NCBI GenBank assembly: GCA_002298925.1 | Contig: DBMM01000150.1 | Span: forward strand, 31,936-39,187 | DNA: 7,252 bases | Direction of reading: 5' to 3' | Source: Geobacter sp. UBA698 | GTDB lineage: Bacteria; Desulfobacterota; Desulfuromonadia; Geobacterales; Pseudopelobacteraceae | Part shown: positions 6,192-7,252 of the stretch, piece after piece | Numbering within the stretch: position 1 is the stretch's first letter | How the letters are laid out: every line of letters begins with the position of its first letter | Made by a program: the position numbers and the translations under genes | The notes under the pieces: model-generated | Told to the model about the DNA's origin: nothing | The model's database searches: none | The model's input: only the letters and a program-made list of their open reading frames with translations

Positions 6192-7252
6192 ATGACTCGC
6201 ACCCGCTCAAAGAAAATCAAGTCAACACCCCTCTCACCTACCGAGGCCATTCTTGAGAGTATTTCCGACGGTGTTTTTACGGTTGACATGGAGTGGGGCA
6301 TTACCTCGTTTAACCGGGCTGCCGAGGAAATCACCGGCGTGCCGCGCAAAGAGGCTATTGGCAGACGCTGCGGAGAGGTTTTCCGTTCCAGTATGTGCGG
6401 CGACGAATGCGCTTTGCAGCAAACACTGAAAACCGGAAAACCCGTGATCGGGAGATCCGGCTACATCATCGACGCCGAGGGCAATCGCATCCCGATCAGC
6501 ATTTCCACCGCGGTTCTTAAGGATGCCGAAGGAAGAGTGATTGGCGGCGCCGAAACCTTTCGCGATCTTTCCGAGGTCGAACTGTTGCGCCGGGAACTGG
6601 AGGGTAAATATCGTGTGGGCGACCTTTCCAGCCGCAGCCCGCTTATGCAGCGGATATTCGAGATTCTGCCGGCCCTTGCTGCCAGCCCGAGTACGGTCCT
6701 GATCCTGGGCGAGACTGGCACCGGCAAGGAAGTCCTGGCGCGGACGCTCCATTCGCTCAGCTCTCGCAGCCGGGGACCTTTTGTCGCGGTCAACTGCGGA
6801 GCGCTTCCTGACACACTTCTGGAGTCGGAGCTTTTCGGCTATCGGGCCGGAGCGTTTACCGGCGCAAACCGGGACAAGCCGGGCCGGTTCAGCCTGGCAA
6901 AAGGAGGGACGATTTTCCTGGACGAGATTGGTGAGGTCAGTCCGGCTTTACAGGTGCGTCTTCTGCGAGTGCTCCAAGAGCGAACCTACGAGCCGCTCGG
7001 GGCTGTTAAGAGCGAAGTCAGCGATGCCAGGGTCATCGTAGCTACCAACCGTGACCTGAACGAGCAGGTCCGCCAGGGAGTCTTTCGGGAAGATCTCTAT
7101 TACCGCATCAATGTGGTGCGGATCGAACTGCCGCCCTTGCGCAGCAGGAAGGAGGATATCCCTTTGTTTGTGGAGCAGTTCATCGACCGTTTCAACCATC
7201 TTCAGCAGAAAAAGGTGTCGGGAATCGCGGCTGAAGCGTTGTCGCTGCTGAT
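6192..7252 (+). CDS. PAS-domain σ54-dependent transcriptional activator (AAA+), 3'-truncated by the window edge
   Basis: Enhancer-binding protein that uses ATP hydrolysis to open promoters held by σ54 RNA polymerase. The 353 visible residues start at the ATG at 6192, with GGGAG 13 bases upstream (a long spacing; no better in-frame start seen). There is no receiver domain; instead a PAS sensor occupies about 15-128 (SISDGVFTVDMEWGITSFNRAAEEITG). The AAA+ domain begins near 143 with Walker A GETGTGKE (173-180), the σ54-contact GAFTGA loop (220-225), Walker B IFLDE (241-245) and arginine-finger segment FREDLYYRINV (298-308). All catalytic motifs are intact. The end of AAA+ and the expected DNA-binding helix-turn-helix are beyond the window. 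The PAS domain has three Cys (60, 69, 73) that may bind a cofactor or sense redox. The targets are unknown; no σ54 -24/-12 site was found nearby. Confidence 0.93.
   Translation, partial: MTRTRSKKIKSTPLSPTEAILESISDGVFTVDMEWGITSFNRAAEEITGVPRKEAIGRRCGEVFRSSMCGDECALQQTLKTGKPVIGRSGYIIDAEGNRIPISISTAVLKDAEGRVIGGAETFRDLSEVELLRRELEGKYRVGDLSSRSPLMQRIFEILPALAASPSTVLILGETGTGKEVLARTLHSLSSRSRGPFVAVNCGALPDTLLESELFGYRAGAFTGANRDKPGRFSLAKGGTIFLDEIGEVSPALQVRLLRVLQERTYEPLGAVKSEVSDARVIVATNRDLNEQVRQGVFREDLYYRINVVRIELPPLRSRKEDIPLFVEQFIDRFNHLQQKKVSGIAAEALSLL

Noticed and set aside
1..7252. Search for CRISPR arrays, tRNA/rRNA genes, attachment sites and known riboswitches
   Set aside because: No regularly spaced repeats, cloverleaf-forming segments or recognisable riboswitch cores were seen by eye.

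Overview
The window looks like chromosomal DNA of a Gram-negative bacterium. Gene content and style (σ54 enhancer-binding protein with a PAS sensor, B/A-type fused methionine sulfoxide reductase, UPF0324 transporter with divergent LysR regulator, moderate GC with AT-rich intergenic gaps) would suit a Geobacter/Desulfuromonas-like deltaproteobacterium. That placement is inference from style; no marker gene is present.

Left region (1-2522, + strand). The window opens inside a membrane sensor histidine kinase whose N-terminus lies upstream. After a 97-base AT-rich gap comes a MsrB-MsrA fusion with an N-terminal membrane anchor. Then, after 74 bases with a plausible σ70 promoter, comes a 91-residue exported, methionine- and lysine-rich coiled-coil protein that ends at a strong + strand terminator (2482-2522). 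Sensor kinase, tethered methionine sulfoxide repair enzyme and Met-rich secreted peptide together suggest an envelope oxidative or chlorine stress module. It would be analogous to, but built from different parts than, the HprSR-MsrPQ and MrpX/YedY1 systems. This is the most interesting part of the window.

Middle region (2510-4090). A possible 46-codon minus-strand ORF (2510-2650) is followed by about 230 bases with no convincing gene. Then comes a complete IS630-family element (2882-4039) with 21-base imperfect terminal inverted repeats, flanking TA dinucleotides and an intact DDE transposase on the minus strand. It landed downstream of the lysR gene and breaks no gene that can be recognised.

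Right region (4091-7252). A CysL/YeiE-like LysR regulator (minus) is divergent from a UPF0324/YeiH-type membrane transporter (plus). The 97-base shared control region contains a perfect 6-base dyad with T-N11-A spacing, a good candidate LysR operator. Downstream, behind a consensus-like σ70 promoter, begins a PAS-AAA+ σ54-dependent activator that runs off the window end. Its PAS domain carries a C-x8-C-x3-C cluster that may serve in redox or metal sensing.
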